Origin: DATJWY01 sp035500775
GTDB taxonomy: Bacteria > Pseudomonadota > Alphaproteobacteria > Acetobacterales > Acetobacteraceae
Length of the DNA: 61,165 nt
Direction of reading: 5' to 3'
NCBI GenBank assembly: GCA_035500775.1
Contig: DATJWY010000059.1
Coordinates: 1-61,165 of the forward strand
A program made the translations under genes and the position numbers. Numbering within the stretch: the first letter of the stretch is position 1; each line of letters opens with the position of its first letter. The notes beneath the pieces are model-generated. The model worked only from the letters and a program-made list of their open reading frames with translations, was not told the origin of the DNA and searched no databases. Shown here piece after piece: positions 35,073 to 44,101 of the stretch.

Positions 35073-37229
35073 TCATGTATCGGCCAGGGTCGCGCGATCC
35101 GAGTAGTCGGGATAGCGCGTCGCGTAGTAGCCGCTCGCGGCCTCATGACGCGCGAACTGCCGCAGATCGACCTTGGTCAGCACGATGCCCGAGACGTCGG
35201 CCGCGCTGCGCCGCAGCCGCTCCACGGCGGCTGCCAGCGCGGCCCGCGGCGTCTGCCGCCAGCACGACAGCAGCAGGATCTGGTCGGCGAACGGCGCCAG
35301 GTTCAGCGCGTCCGGTACCGCGAGCACGGGCGGCGTGTCGATGATCACGACGTCATAGTTTTCGCGCAGGAAGTTCAGGACCCTTTCGATCCCGTGCGGA
35401 ACGAGGAGCTCGTGTGGATTGCGCACGCAGGATGCGATCGGGACGATATGCAGGCCGGACCGCCCATCGACGGCCGCATCCACGCCCTGCACGTCCGCAA
35501 GATCTGTGCCCGGCCCGCCGTTCGACTGGTCGCGCGGGGCGACAAGCCGCGTCAGCGACGGCCGCCGCATGTCGCAGTCGAGCAGCGCGACCGACAGCGA
35601 CGCGCTGGTGGCCGAGCGGCCGAGCGCCAGCGCGAAGGACGTCTTGCCCTCGCCCGGAAGCGCCGAGGCGATCATGACCACCTGCTTGGCCGGCGCACGG
35701 CCGCCGGGGCCGCGGCGCGACAGGCCGATCAGGATGGCGTGCAGCGCTTCGGACTCGAGCGACATCGGCTGGTCAACGACCACGTCGTGCGGCATCGCGC
35801 GGCGCGGCGGGCGCGGGAACAGGCCGAGGACGGGCAGCCCCGTTTCCGCTTCCAGCTGATCGACGCTGCGGAACCGGCGCGAGACCGAGCTCAGCCCGAT
35901 AGCGCCAAGCGCGCCGACGCCGAGTGCGGCCAGGAACGTACCGACAACCATCATCTTCGTGCGCGGGAAGGAGGCGAACTCGGGCGGCTGGGCGGCAACC
36001 ACGATCCGCGCGCTCGCTTGCTGCAGGCCCTGTTGCGCGTCGATCTCCTTCAGGCGGATCAGCATGCTCTGATAGAGTTGCCGGTCGGCATCCGCGTCGC
36101 GCTGCAGCTCCTGCAGACGCACCGCGTCCTGCGCCTGCCGCGCCGCCTCCGCCTGCAACTGCCCGACGGACTGCGCGAGCGCCGCCCGGCGCGTCTGCAG
36201 CGCCGCCACCTCGTCCTTGAAGCTGGCAAGAATCTTTTCGACCTCGGCGCGGACCTGCTGCTGGATGCGGAACACCTGCGCTGCGTTCGCCTTCACCAAC
36301 GGATGCGACCGGCCGTAGCGCGTCTGCAGCTCGGACAGCGTCGCGGCCTGGACCGCCTGCTGCTCCATCAGGCGTTGGATCAGCGGCGAGGCGAGCGCCG
36401 GCGCCGTCGCGTCGAGCTGGCCCCGCCCCGCGGCGATCGCCTGCAACTGCTGTAGCTGGCTGCGTTTCTGGGTCAGATCGCTGGTGGCGACGGTCAGCTG
36501 CGTGTTCAGCTCGGCGAGGCTCTGCCCGACCAGCGTTTCCCCTCGCAGCGGCGTCAATTGATGCTGCCGGCGGTAGGACGCGACGGCGGCGTCAGCATCC
36601 TGCGTCTGCCGCCGCAGCTTCTCCAGGTAATCGGTGAGCCAAACATCGGCCTGCTGCGTGTCGGCGACGCCGCTCGAGCGCTGCCGTTCGACGTAGTGCT
36701 GCGCGACGGCATTGGCGATCGCCGCCGCCAGCTGCGGGTCCCGCGCAGACGCGCCCACGCGCACGATGTAGGAGCGGCTGTCGTTGTTGAACGTGAGACT
36801 GCCCGCAAGGCGGCGCGCTGCCTTGTCCACGCTGTCGGTGCAGGGCGGGATATCGCGCGACGGCAACAGGCGACGCCACCAGGGCCCGTTCGCCTCCACC
36901 GTCGACTCGGCGTGACCGCAGAACTCCGGGTTGTGGGTCAGGCCGAATTGCCTGACGACGGCTTCCGTGATCGCGGGCGCGTAGAACCCTTCCATTTCGG
37001 TGCGCAGCAGGTCGAGATCGAGCTGCGGCGCGGCCATCACGCTGTTGCCGACCAGAACCTGCTGGTGTCCGGTGCCGATCGCGACCGACGCTTCGGCCGT
37101 GTAGGTCTTCGGCAAGCTCATCAGAAAGGCGAACGCCAGCGCGGCCAGCGACAAGGCGAACGCCAGGACGAACCACTTGCGTTGCAGGACCACCTGCAAC
37201 GGCGTCTGGGCCTCAGCGTCAGTCTGCAT
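35073..37229 (-). CDS. Wzc-type polysaccharide co-polymerase and tyrosine autokinase
   Basis: A 718-residue inner-membrane protein started at ATG 37229. Order: first helix VLAFALSLAALAFAFLM, a periplasmic Wzz domain with long coiled coil (about 200-390), second helix MMVVGTFLAALGVGALGAIG, then a cytoplasmic BY-kinase. The kinase has Walker A ALPGEGKTS (Lys near 529), Walker A' VALLDCDMRRPSL and Walker B YDVVIIDTPPVL. The C-terminal tail YYATRYPDYSDR carries four tyrosines for autophosphorylation. It controls chain length and export. It is first in the operon; neither the Wzb phosphatase nor the Wza channel gene is in the window. Confidence 0.92.
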   Translation of the reverse strand: MQTDAEAQTPLQVVLQRKWFVLAFALSLAALAFAFLMSLPKTYTAEASVAIGTGHQQVLVGNSVMAAPQLDLDLLRTEMEGFYAPAITEAVVRQFGLTHNPEFCGHAESTVEANGPWWRRLLPSRDIPPCTDSVDKAARRLAGSLTFNNDSRSYIVRVGASARDPQLAAAIANAVAQHYVERQRSSGVADTQQADVWLTDYLEKLRRQTQDADAAVASYRRQHQLTPLRGETLVGQSLAELNTQLTVATSDLTQKRSQLQQLQAIAAGRGQLDATAPALASPLIQRLMEQQAVQAATLSELQTRYGRSHPLVKANAAQVFRIQQQVRAEVEKILASFKDEVAALQTRRAALAQSVGQLQAEAARQAQDAVRLQELQRDADADRQLYQSMLIRLKEIDAQQGLQQASARIVVAAQPPEFASFPRTKMMVVGTFLAALGVGALGAIGLSSVSRRFRSVDQLEAETGLPVLGLFPRPPRRAMPHDVVVDQPMSLESEALHAILIGLSRRGPGGRAPAKQVVMIASALPGEGKTSFALALGRSATSASLSVALLDCDMRRPSLTRLVAPRDQSNGGPGTDLADVQGVDAAVDGRSGLHIVPIASCVRNPHELLVPHGIERVLNFLRENYDVVIIDTPPVLAVPDALNLAPFADQILLLSCWRQTPRAALAAAVERLRRSAADVSGIVLTKVDLRQFARHEAASGYYATRYPDYSDRATLADT

Positions 37230-37250
37230 TCCGCATCTCGCAAATCGCAA

Positions 37251-37592
37251 ATCTGCCCGTCGGGGCAGTCGCCCGAAATGGAACGGCCGAAGCAGCTCTC
37301 ACGCCGCCTGCTATCAATATCGTCCCCGCCATTCGGATATTTATTGCAGCACTGGCCGACCGTGCGGATCGCTCGGACGGGTGTTCTGACGGGTAGAAAA
37401 CTGCCTGTTCGGCGCGATCACCGGCAAGCAATAAGTTTGGATTTTAACGCATCTGTGAACAAGAATATGAAGAAAGTTCGCACTGCGGATCAACTTCTTC
37501 GCAGGCGGAGTCTGCTTTTCATATCGGTTTCATTCAGGTCAATACATCATGTTTTCACGACGCCCGCTTCTGCGCCCTAGGCTGCAACGCGC
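37251..37592. promoter_or_regulatory. Divergent intergenic region of the polysaccharide locus
   Basis: About 340 bases with lower GC between the leftward wzc-like operon and the rightward beta-helix gene. It must hold the promoters of both. No confident -35/-10 pair or palindrome was identified. Confidence 0.5.
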
Positions 37593-39566
37593 ATGGGAAC
37601 TAATACATCGACTGCCATGCTGGCTTTTTATTGTCACGCCTTGTGGCGCTGGTGGTCCACCATCGCGCGGGGCCCCGTGCTCGCGTGGGTGCTGCTGGCG
37701 TCGCCGGCCGCGGGTGCGAGTGGCACCAAGCCCCCGCCGATGCACGCCGGCGCAGCTGCGGAGCCGGCGCAGTTCGGCGCCGTGGGGGATGGCACAGCGC
37801 ACCCGATCGGGCGACGTTTCGGCGCGACCCTTGGCGCGCTTGCGGACTACACCACGCGCGATGGACGGCATCCCTTTGCGTGGGTCAGCGACCCGGGCTA
37901 CGGGCTGACCTTCGTCCGGACCGGCCGGAGTGGGGGTGAGACGGAGCTGGCGGCGCTGACCTTCGCTCCGGCGCAGGACCGGAACGCCGCGGTGCAGATC
38001 ATTCTGCCGGGCATGACGGCCCGCGCCGACTGCCTGCCGCGTGACGAGAGCGTGCGCGCGGTCACCGCGCATGGCGTTCTGCTGCAGCGGCCGCCCCTGA
38101 GGCCCTGTCCCGCCGACACGCGCGTGACCTTCGCCCTGGCGCCCGGACAGGTGCAGGCCCTGCTCGTGGATTGGCTCGGCCTGCAGGCTGCGATCGCTGC
38201 CGCGCGTGACGGGGTCTACGGCGGCACGGTGCACATACCGCCGGGCGCCTACGTGATCGACCGGCCGCTGGTGAACCCGGCCACCGCCGAGGACCCGGAT
38301 GCGCAGCGGCCGGTGGACATTCGCGGCGACGGCACCGAGCAGACGCGGATCGTGGTCACAACGGATTCCGGCGCCGGGACGTGCGCGCTTGCGGCGTCGG
38401 ACCGTACGGGCGCAAGCGCGCGAAGCCGGATCAGCGATCTGCGGCTGGTCGGCCCCGGACGCCGCGGCCGGCTTGGCACGTCGCCGGCCGCGATGGACGG
38501 GTTCTGCCTAGGGGCGAAGCAGCTCCTGCGGCGCGCGCGCGCCGACGGGTTTCACGCTGGCGTCAGCGTGATCGAGGACCACTGGGAGATCCAGGATACG
38601 GAGCTGACCAACAATCTCTACGGCGTCTATCTCGCACCAGGTGGGGACACGTTCGGCAACGGCGTGCTGCGCGACGTCATCCTGGCGGGTAACCTGCTGG
38701 CCAGCGTCGCCGTCGCGCCCGGCAACATGCTGGACAGCGCCACCTTGCAGAACGTGCATCTGGGCTTCGGACCCTACGGGTTCTACCGCGAGGCGGCATC
38801 GGGTGGCGAGCGGCCGATCGGCAGTTTCGTGACCAACTCGCTGCTGGAGAATGTCTGGGGCGAGGCGCTTGGCGACGGGTTCGTCACCGGTGAGAATCAC
38901 GGGACCGACGTCGTTTACGGGAACGTCTGGATCAACGTCCGGCCGGTGATGGACACGAGCGGCACATACCGCCTACCCGGCCGCACGCCGGATGCGCTGG
39001 TCTCGGTCGGGCGCTGGACGGAGAACGACATGATCCGCTCCGACTTTGGCGACCCGGCGAACTACCGCAATGTCGGACGCGCGCTGCTGATGGCGGCCGA
39101 CACCATTCAGGGCAACGCATTCGGCCGCGCACCGACGCTGGTGGATGGCTCGTCGCCCGCGAAACCCGCCCTCGCCGCCCCGGTGATCCTGCTGGATACG
39201 TTCGATACGGGCGAGGCGTCCGGCCGCTTCATGACGGTCACGGCGGGCGTGCATGCGGGCGAAATCCTCGCCGATGCCGGATTCGATCGTGCCGACCCCG
39301 CTGCGCCCGGCCGGCCGATCGCCGGGGTCGCGCTCGCGGCCGGCGGCGCCGGCGATGCCGTGCCGGTGGCAAGTCGCGGCCTGGTTTCGATCGTGAAGGG
39401 CACAGAACCGCTTCGGCGCGGCACGCCGCTTGGCCTCGCGCCCGGCGATCCGACACGCGCGGCGCCGGCAGCAGCGGGCGCGGCGATCCTCGCCACCGTT
39501 TGGGAAGACGCCGGGCCCTCGGCGGCAACGGTCACCGCGTTCCTCGGCCCGTTCTTGTCGCGTTAA
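37593..39566 (+). CDS. Exported right-handed beta-helix protein (pectate-lyase-3 type)
   Basis: A 657-residue protein with an N-terminal hydrophobic segment (GPVLAWVLLASPAAGASG) suggesting export. QFGAVGDGTA (about 65) and later LGLQAAIAAARDG and GGTVHIPPGAYVIDRPL are the entry motif of pectate-lyase-3 beta-helix enzymes and tailspikes. Irregular beta-helix coils continue to about residue 510. The last ~110 residues (VPVASRGLVSIVKGTEPLRR and the region ILATVWEDAG) resemble the small beta-barrel appended to phage surface and tailspike proteins. Likely a polysaccharide lyase, epimerase or binding protein acting on the locus's own polymer. No strong ribosome site. Confidence 0.75.
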   Translation: MGTNTSTAMLAFYCHALWRWWSTIARGPVLAWVLLASPAAGASGTKPPPMHAGAAAEPAQFGAVGDGTAHPIGRRFGATLGALADYTTRDGRHPFAWVSDPGYGLTFVRTGRSGGETELAALTFAPAQDRNAAVQIILPGMTARADCLPRDESVRAVTAHGVLLQRPPLRPCPADTRVTFALAPGQVQALLVDWLGLQAAIAAARDGVYGGTVHIPPGAYVIDRPLVNPATAEDPDAQRPVDIRGDGTEQTRIVVTTDSGAGTCALAASDRTGASARSRISDLRLVGPGRRGRLGTSPAAMDGFCLGAKQLLRRARADGFHAGVSVIEDHWEIQDTELTNNLYGVYLAPGGDTFGNGVLRDVILAGNLLASVAVAPGNMLDSATLQNVHLGFGPYGFYREAASGGERPIGSFVTNSLLENVWGEALGDGFVTGENHGTDVVYGNVWINVRPVMDTSGTYRLPGRTPDALVSVGRWTENDMIRSDFGDPANYRNVGRALLMAADTIQGNAFGRAPTLVDGSSPAKPALAAPVILLDTFDTGEASGRFMTVTAGVHAGEILADAGFDRADPAAPGRPIAGVALAAGGAGDAVPVASRGLVSIVKGTEPLRRGTPLGLAPGDPTRAAPAAAGAAILATVWEDAGPSAATVTAFLGPFLSR

Positions 39567-39822
39567 CGGAGGTGAATTTCACAGATCGGTGATGTTCTTT
39601 CCGATTCGCTTGCAAATTCTCCTTCCATCATGGGATTTTCTATACGTCCAAAACTCACGTGCGTATCATTGCAATTCTCATATCTGACGCAGCCAAAAAT
39701 GGACGGAATTATAGTATTATTCAGTGTGTATTTCATATGGCGACACCGGGACATGGTGCGACCAGCAGACCGGCGCCTGGGGGCCTCGCTGCGGAGGGCA
39801 GCGTAATGGCAGGGAGGTTCGC
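39567..39822. promoter_or_regulatory. AT-rich gap before the GT2 gene
   Basis: About 256 bases of low GC. It contains TCTATACGT (39639-39647), TGACGCAGCCA (39685-39695) and GCCAAAAA (39692-39699), each also found in the gap at 42.5-42.6 kb. A shared regulator is possible but unproven. Confidence 0.35.
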
Positions 39823-40857
39823 ATGAGCGAACTGGTCACGATCTGCATCCCGACCTTTCGGCGGCCGTCGCTGGTCTTGCACTGCATACACAGCTGCCTG
39901 ATCCAGGATTATCGTCCGCTTGAGATCGACATCAGCGACAACTCACCGACCGACGAAACCCGCGATCTCGTCGCGACCATTTCACCGCCGGAAGGCGTGA
40001 CGATCCGCTACTGGCGCAACATCCCGCCCACCGGACCGAACGAGAACTTCCGGAAGCTGTTCACCGAAGCGCGGGCGCCGCGTCTCGTGCTGATGAACGA
40101 CGACGACGTGCTCCTTCCTGGCGCCGTGCGAGCGATGTCGGATGCATTCTCGCTCGCGCAGGACGTCGTGATCACCTACGGCCTCGAGCAGATCATCAAC
40201 GAAATGGGGGAACTGCTCCCGGACGCGACGGCGCAGATCAACAGGTTCTACCTGCGCACCCCGGACCGCGCCGGCCTGCGCCGCGACCTGCTCGTGTGCG
40301 CCTTTTGGCGGCAGGTGCCGCATGTCGGGTTCATGGTGCTGACCGAGGTGGCGCGGCGGATCGGCATCCGCGACCGCTCGGAAGTCGGATTGGCCGTGGA
40401 TATCGACTTCACCATCCGGCTCGCGCAGGCCTACCGCGGCAACGCGCTTGTCTTCCTCGATCGCCCGACGGTGCAAAGCCGTGGTTCGGCCGTGACGCTC
40501 AACCAGACCTCACTGGATGTGATTTGGAAACTGTATGACGTGGTCGCGCCCATCGACGGACTCTCCCCGGAGGAGGCGCTCGCGCACGACCATCTGCTCC
40601 GCACCATCGCGCCGCTCGCGCTGCGGGAGCATGCGCTGAGCAACGCGCGCGGGGCGGCGCTCCGGATACTGCTATCGCGGACCTTTCCGCGCAACCGCGG
40701 GTGGGCGCGGACGGCCTACTATGTGGGCTTAATTGCTGCTCCGGGAGTCGCGTCCTGGGCGCGGCGGATGGCGGGAACGCGTCTTGCGGAGCGCGGCAAC
40801 GAGTCGTCTCCAACATGGCGCGGCCAGCGCGCCACGTTGGAAAGGTCACTGACCTGA
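39823..40857 (+). CDS. Glycosyltransferase family 2
   Basis: A 344-residue GT-A enzyme started at ATG 39823, preceded by AGGGAGG; the frame is open upstream without a ribosome site. Motifs: LVTICIPTFRRPSLVLHCIH, IDISDNSPTDETRDLVA and the DXD-like LVLMNDDDVLLPGAVRAMSD. The C-terminal region (RIGIRDRSEVGLAVDIDFTI) is the usual acceptor/base segment. It probably adds a side sugar in the exopolysaccharide pathway. It is convergent with the glycosidase gene. Confidence 0.87.
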   Translation: MSELVTICIPTFRRPSLVLHCIHSCLIQDYRPLEIDISDNSPTDETRDLVATISPPEGVTIRYWRNIPPTGPNENFRKLFTEARAPRLVLMNDDDVLLPGAVRAMSDAFSLAQDVVITYGLEQIINEMGELLPDATAQINRFYLRTPDRAGLRRDLLVCAFWRQVPHVGFMVLTEVARRIGIRDRSEVGLAVDIDFTIRLAQAYRGNALVFLDRPTVQSRGSAVTLNQTSLDVIWKLYDVVAPIDGLSPEEALAHDHLLRTIAPLALREHALSNARGAALRILLSRTFPRNRGWARTAYYVGLIAAPGVASWARRMAGTRLAERGNESSPTWRGQRATLERSLT

Positions 40858-40909
40858 CGCCCGTCGGACGGCCGACGGTCGGTCGCCGACGCGTCCGGAG
40901 GGCGCGGGG

Positions 40910-42514
40910 TCAGACCGTCAGCATCGTCCTCGAGGGCAGCGCCAATTGGCCGAGATTGGCTGCCGCGCCGGCGATTTCCTGGGAGATGGCCGCGGCCGAG
41001 CCAGCGAACGTGGCCGGAGCCGGAACGCCCGACGACGTCGCCCCCCAGGCGAGCGCGGCGTCGCCGCTCCCCCACAGGCCGGGCAGTTCGCTGACGCTCA
41101 TGGCTGCCGCGTTCGACGTCGTCGCGCCGGCGGCTGCTTGCGGGACCGCCACCGCGGTCAGCGCGCTCGCCGTGACCGGAGCGGCGGCCACCGCCGGCTG
41201 CCGCGCGGTCGCGTTTGGCTCGACCTCGACGATGACCGGATGCGCCGTGAGCATTACGCTGACGCTCGACACGTTGTGCAGGACGCGCAGCGCCTGGCTC
41301 CCCTGCATCGGGTCGAACACCTTGACGGTCTGATAGGCGCGATTGAACGTGATGGTCGTCGCCGATGGCCCGACCGTGTTCTCCGTCGCGGTCGCCTGAT
41401 TCCACAACGGCGGCTCGGTCCACACCACGATGTCGTAGGCACCGGACGACTTCTCCAGCAGCAGCGAACTGCCCGACGCGGTGAAGCCGGCCACCTCCGT
41501 GCGTGGCAGGTTGTTGACGGAATACGCGAACTGTCCGGGCGCGAACGTGGTCGCCGTGCCGCCGGTGTCGGCCAGGATCGTGGTCAGGTTATGAATCGCA
41601 GTCGCGACCGGCTTCGGCGTGCCGTTGGCATAGAACAGGCCGAAGTTCTGCTCCTGGACGGTCGGATCCGTTCCCTCGTCGAGCAACTCGTAAAGATACG
41701 TGTCACTTACGTTGTTCTTGGCTGCGTCCATCAGCGAGTCGAGGATGTACTGAGCCTGGACGTCGGTGTTGGTGGCGTTGGTGCCCGGCTGCGGCGTTGC
41801 GGTGTAAATGCCGGTTTCCGTTATCACCGGCGGGTCCGCGGGCGCATCGTGCTCGCCGACCCATAGCCCGTAGATAATCGAGCCTTCCGGCGGCTGCGCG
41901 CCGTAGTAGATATGTGCGTTCGAGTTGGTGGCGTACGCGGACAGGTCGCCGAGCGGCGCGTACTGGTCGGGCGTCGCCCCGCCAAGCGTCAGCGCATAGA
42001 CCGGTACGCCCTTGAGATGTGGGTCGGACGTCACCTCGGCATAGATCGCCTTCTGCAGCGCGGCGGCGGCAGCCATGCCCGTCTGCCCATCATAGGTGAC
42101 CGGCCAGCCATTGACCTCGTTGGGTCCCTCGACAGCGACGACGCTGCCCGGATACTTGCTCGCGATGTCGTCGATGCCCGCCATCACGCCGGGCAGATCG
42201 ACGGTGCCGCCGGGAATGACGAAGTCGAACTTCATTCCGGCCGCAGCCTCGGTCTCGTACATCGACAGCGTCCAGCTGTTGATGTCAGGCGCGGTGTCGC
42301 GCACGCGGTCGATCCCGAGATACGCCAGTGCGTTCTCGATTTTGGTCGGATCCGGCTGCAGGCTGCCCGGCGATCCGGGCGGGACGTTCGGGTTTACTTC
42401 CCCATAGGACGTGTCGATGTAAGTAGTATGGATGTTTACGCCGAGCGCATCCACAAAATCGGCAGCCCGTTCCGCAGTCGTGGCGGGCTGGCCGTTTGAT
42501 GCAACGTTGGTCAT
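40910..42514 (-). CDS. TIM-barrel glycoside hydrolase (clan GH-A-like)
   Basis: A 534-residue protein starting MTNVASNGQPATTAER at ATG 42514, with GGAGAAGGA upstream. A (beta/alpha)8-type pattern occupies residues 20-330. The acid/base is probably the Glu of VVAVEGPNEVNG and the nucleophile the Glu of PPVITETGIYT, the NE and ETG positions of clan GH-A. A beta-sandwich-like part follows (VAGFTASGSSLLLEKSSGAY), then an Ala/Ser/Thr-rich tail ending LPSRTMLTV. No Sec or Tat signal is visible, so it is cytoplasmic or exported by a C-terminal signal. It probably trims or degrades the exopolysaccharide. Confidence 0.72.
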   Translation of the reverse strand: MTNVASNGQPATTAERAADFVDALGVNIHTTYIDTSYGEVNPNVPPGSPGSLQPDPTKIENALAYLGIDRVRDTAPDINSWTLSMYETEAAAGMKFDFVIPGGTVDLPGVMAGIDDIASKYPGSVVAVEGPNEVNGWPVTYDGQTGMAAAAALQKAIYAEVTSDPHLKGVPVYALTLGGATPDQYAPLGDLSAYATNSNAHIYYGAQPPEGSIIYGLWVGEHDAPADPPVITETGIYTATPQPGTNATNTDVQAQYILDSLMDAAKNNVSDTYLYELLDEGTDPTVQEQNFGLFYANGTPKPVATAIHNLTTILADTGGTATTFAPGQFAYSVNNLPRTEVAGFTASGSSLLLEKSSGAYDIVVWTEPPLWNQATATENTVGPSATTITFNRAYQTVKVFDPMQGSQALRVLHNVSSVSVMLTAHPVIVEVEPNATARQPAVAAAPVTASALTAVAVPQAAAGATTSNAAAMSVSELPGLWGSGDAALAWGATSSGVPAPATFAGSAAAISQEIAGAAANLGQLALPSRTMLTV

Positions 42515-42533
42515 TCCTTCTCCACGTCTATAC

Positions 42534-42549
42534 GTTGCTTTCAAGCAAC
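42534..42549. promoter_or_regulatory. Inverted repeat upstream of the glycosidase start
   Basis: GTTGCTT-TC-AAGCAAC is a perfect 7-bp inverted repeat centred about 27 bases before the glycosidase ATG. It could be an operator or a small mRNA hairpin. Confidence 0.4.
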
Positions 42550-42989
42550 TTAATGAACAAAAGCACAACACGGCGAGATTGTTGGGTGGCGCCGCGTGCG
42601 GATTTGCCAAAAACAAGTATTCATGACGCAGCCATGCCTCGTTGCGGAACAAGCGAGCCACGTTACATGGTCGCCAACAAACGCCACGTATTCTTGGCGA
42701 GGCGTCGGGCGTCAATTAACCTAAAACAGGAATTGGTGGAAACACTCTTCTCGTATCGAGAGAGTGATTTAATGATACGGATTGCCAATCAGAGGGAACG
42801 GGATGCCCGCGTATTGTACAGTTTGGGATACATTCCGACTAACGTCTGACCATCCGGTCTAAACCTGGGTTGGACGCCGCGTAGTCGCTGTTGCAGCCTG
42901 ATCGTGGGCGGGCCGTACGGCCGATGTGGTCGGCACCGGTCGGTGTGGCGTGCCCGCCGCTCCGCTGCCGGCGCCGCGGCCCCCGCCTA
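42550..42989. other. Gap without a supported gene
   Basis: About 440 bases, AT-richer at the glycosidase side. An open frame (42667-42849, starting MVANKRHVF) has no ribosome site and no recognised family. Repeated words shared with the 39.6-39.7 kb gap occur at 42527, 42606 and 42624. Confidence 0.4.
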
Positions 42990-43350
42990 CCGGCCATGGA
43001 GGGTTGCCTTTGCCGACCCTGCAGATCGCGTCCGAGCTCATCGAACACTACGTCACGGAGCTTGTGCGCTTTGGCGGATGGGGCGAGACGGGTGTTTGGC
43101 GCCCGATCTATGCGCCCGCCTGGGCGGCCGCGGCCGATCAGTCTGCCGCTTGGTGCGTCGAGGCGGGCTTCGCGGTACGGCGCGATGTCGTGGGCAATGT
43201 CCGGGGCCAGCTCGAGGGTGCCGACGGCGGCGCGTCGATCGTCTCCGGCCCCATCTCGACACACGGCGGCCGAGGGGCGCTACGATGGCGCGCTGGCGGG
43301 GCTGATCGCGATCCGGGCGCTGCGCGAGACGTTCGGGCGGTGCGGCGCAC
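42990..43350 (+). pseudogene. M20-family amidohydrolase (carbamoylase/allantoate type), N-terminal fragment
   Basis: The frame reads ELIEHYVTELVRFGGWGETG, VWRPIYAPAWAAAADQSAAW, CVEAGFAVRRDVVGNVRGQL and EGADGGASIVSG. The metal-binding SGSHIDTQ motif that should follow is damaged, and after a frame change GRYDGALAGLIAIRALRETF continues. It then stops abruptly at a transposase remnant. Only about the first 115 residues of ~400 survive. Confidence 0.75.
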
Positions 43351-43389
43351 CCACAATGCCACGCCGGCGACCGCGCTCGTCGAGGCACT

Positions 43390-43530
43390 CAAGCTTGTAT
43401 CGCTTGCATGAGCGGCCGGACGCCCATGATCGCGATCACTCGCTTCAGGTTGTAGGCGAGTACCTGGAGGGTCATCTCGGTGCTGACCCGTTTGAGCGTC
43501 CGGGTCAGGAAGTGGGTGGCGCCCATCCCT
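43390..43530 (-). pseudogene. IS5/IS1182-type transposase, C-terminal end
   Basis: The leftward frame GATHFLTRTLKRVSTEMTLQ followed by VLAYNLKRVIAIMGVRPLMQ is the typical last 45 residues of IS1182/IS5-type DDE transposases, ending at a natural stop. The rest of the gene is missing; its left end marks the break in the M20 hydrolase gene. Confidence 0.75.
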
Positions 43531-43636
43531 GATCGGCCTCGCCTACGACTGCAGGCGCATCATGTGCCTGCAGGCCGCCTGACAGTGCCAAAGTCCGCCG
43601 TCGCCAAACCTCGGACAAGCCGAATCCGACAGACTG

Positions 43637-44044
43637 CTAGTACATTTCCGCGTTGATGAAGCAACGTATGTGGCCGCCGTGGGGTCCGTCACCCTTGGTG
43701 AAGGGATATGGCGACCACCACGCGATGGCACGTCCTGTCGGATTGGGACCACGCAGAATGGCCTCCTCGGGCACCGGGTACCAGACTGCCGGATCGGGCC
43801 GCACGCCGGAAATCGTCTCCAGGTGTAGAAACCGCACCAGGAAGCGCCCGTGCTCTTCGCGAACATCCACCTCGCGGCCGTCGGCGACCGAGCAGCATGA
43901 CATGCCGTATGCGCTATGTTGCTGAGAGAACCAGGCCTGATAGGGCCCCAGATCCCTTGCCTCATCACTGCCGGCCGATGGCGGCGCGGCAAGAGCAGTC
44001 GGTGCCATGCAGGCAAGCGATACCGCGAGAATGAGGCGGATCAT
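43637..44044 (-). CDS. Small exported protein with a Cys-Cys motif, function unknown
   Basis: A 135-residue protein with a Sec signal peptide (MIRLILAVSLACMAPTALAA). The mature domain has YGMSCCSVADGREVDVREEH, WYPVPEEAILRGPNPTGRAI and CFINAEMY. The adjacent cysteines and a third near the C terminus suggest metal binding or disulfides. I recall similar conserved hypotheticals in alphaproteobacteria, without known function. It is transcribed leftward like the TIGR03118-type gene upstream of it, 57 bases away. Confidence 0.75.
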   Translation of the reverse strand: MIRLILAVSLACMAPTALAAPPSAGSDEARDLGPYQAWFSQQHSAYGMSCCSVADGREVDVREEHGRFLVRFLHLETISGVRPDPAVWYPVPEEAILRGPNPTGRAIAWWSPYPFTKGDGPHGGHIRCFINAEMY

Positions 44045-44101
44045 GGGGAAGCCATGCCTTCACGACCTGAAGATCGGCGCACCGCATCGTAGTCTCCTTG
44101 C

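Noticed and set aside
42667..42849. 60-codon plus-strand frame starting MVANKRHVF
   Set aside because: Reads plausibly as protein but has no ribosome site and no recognised family; left as part of the gap.
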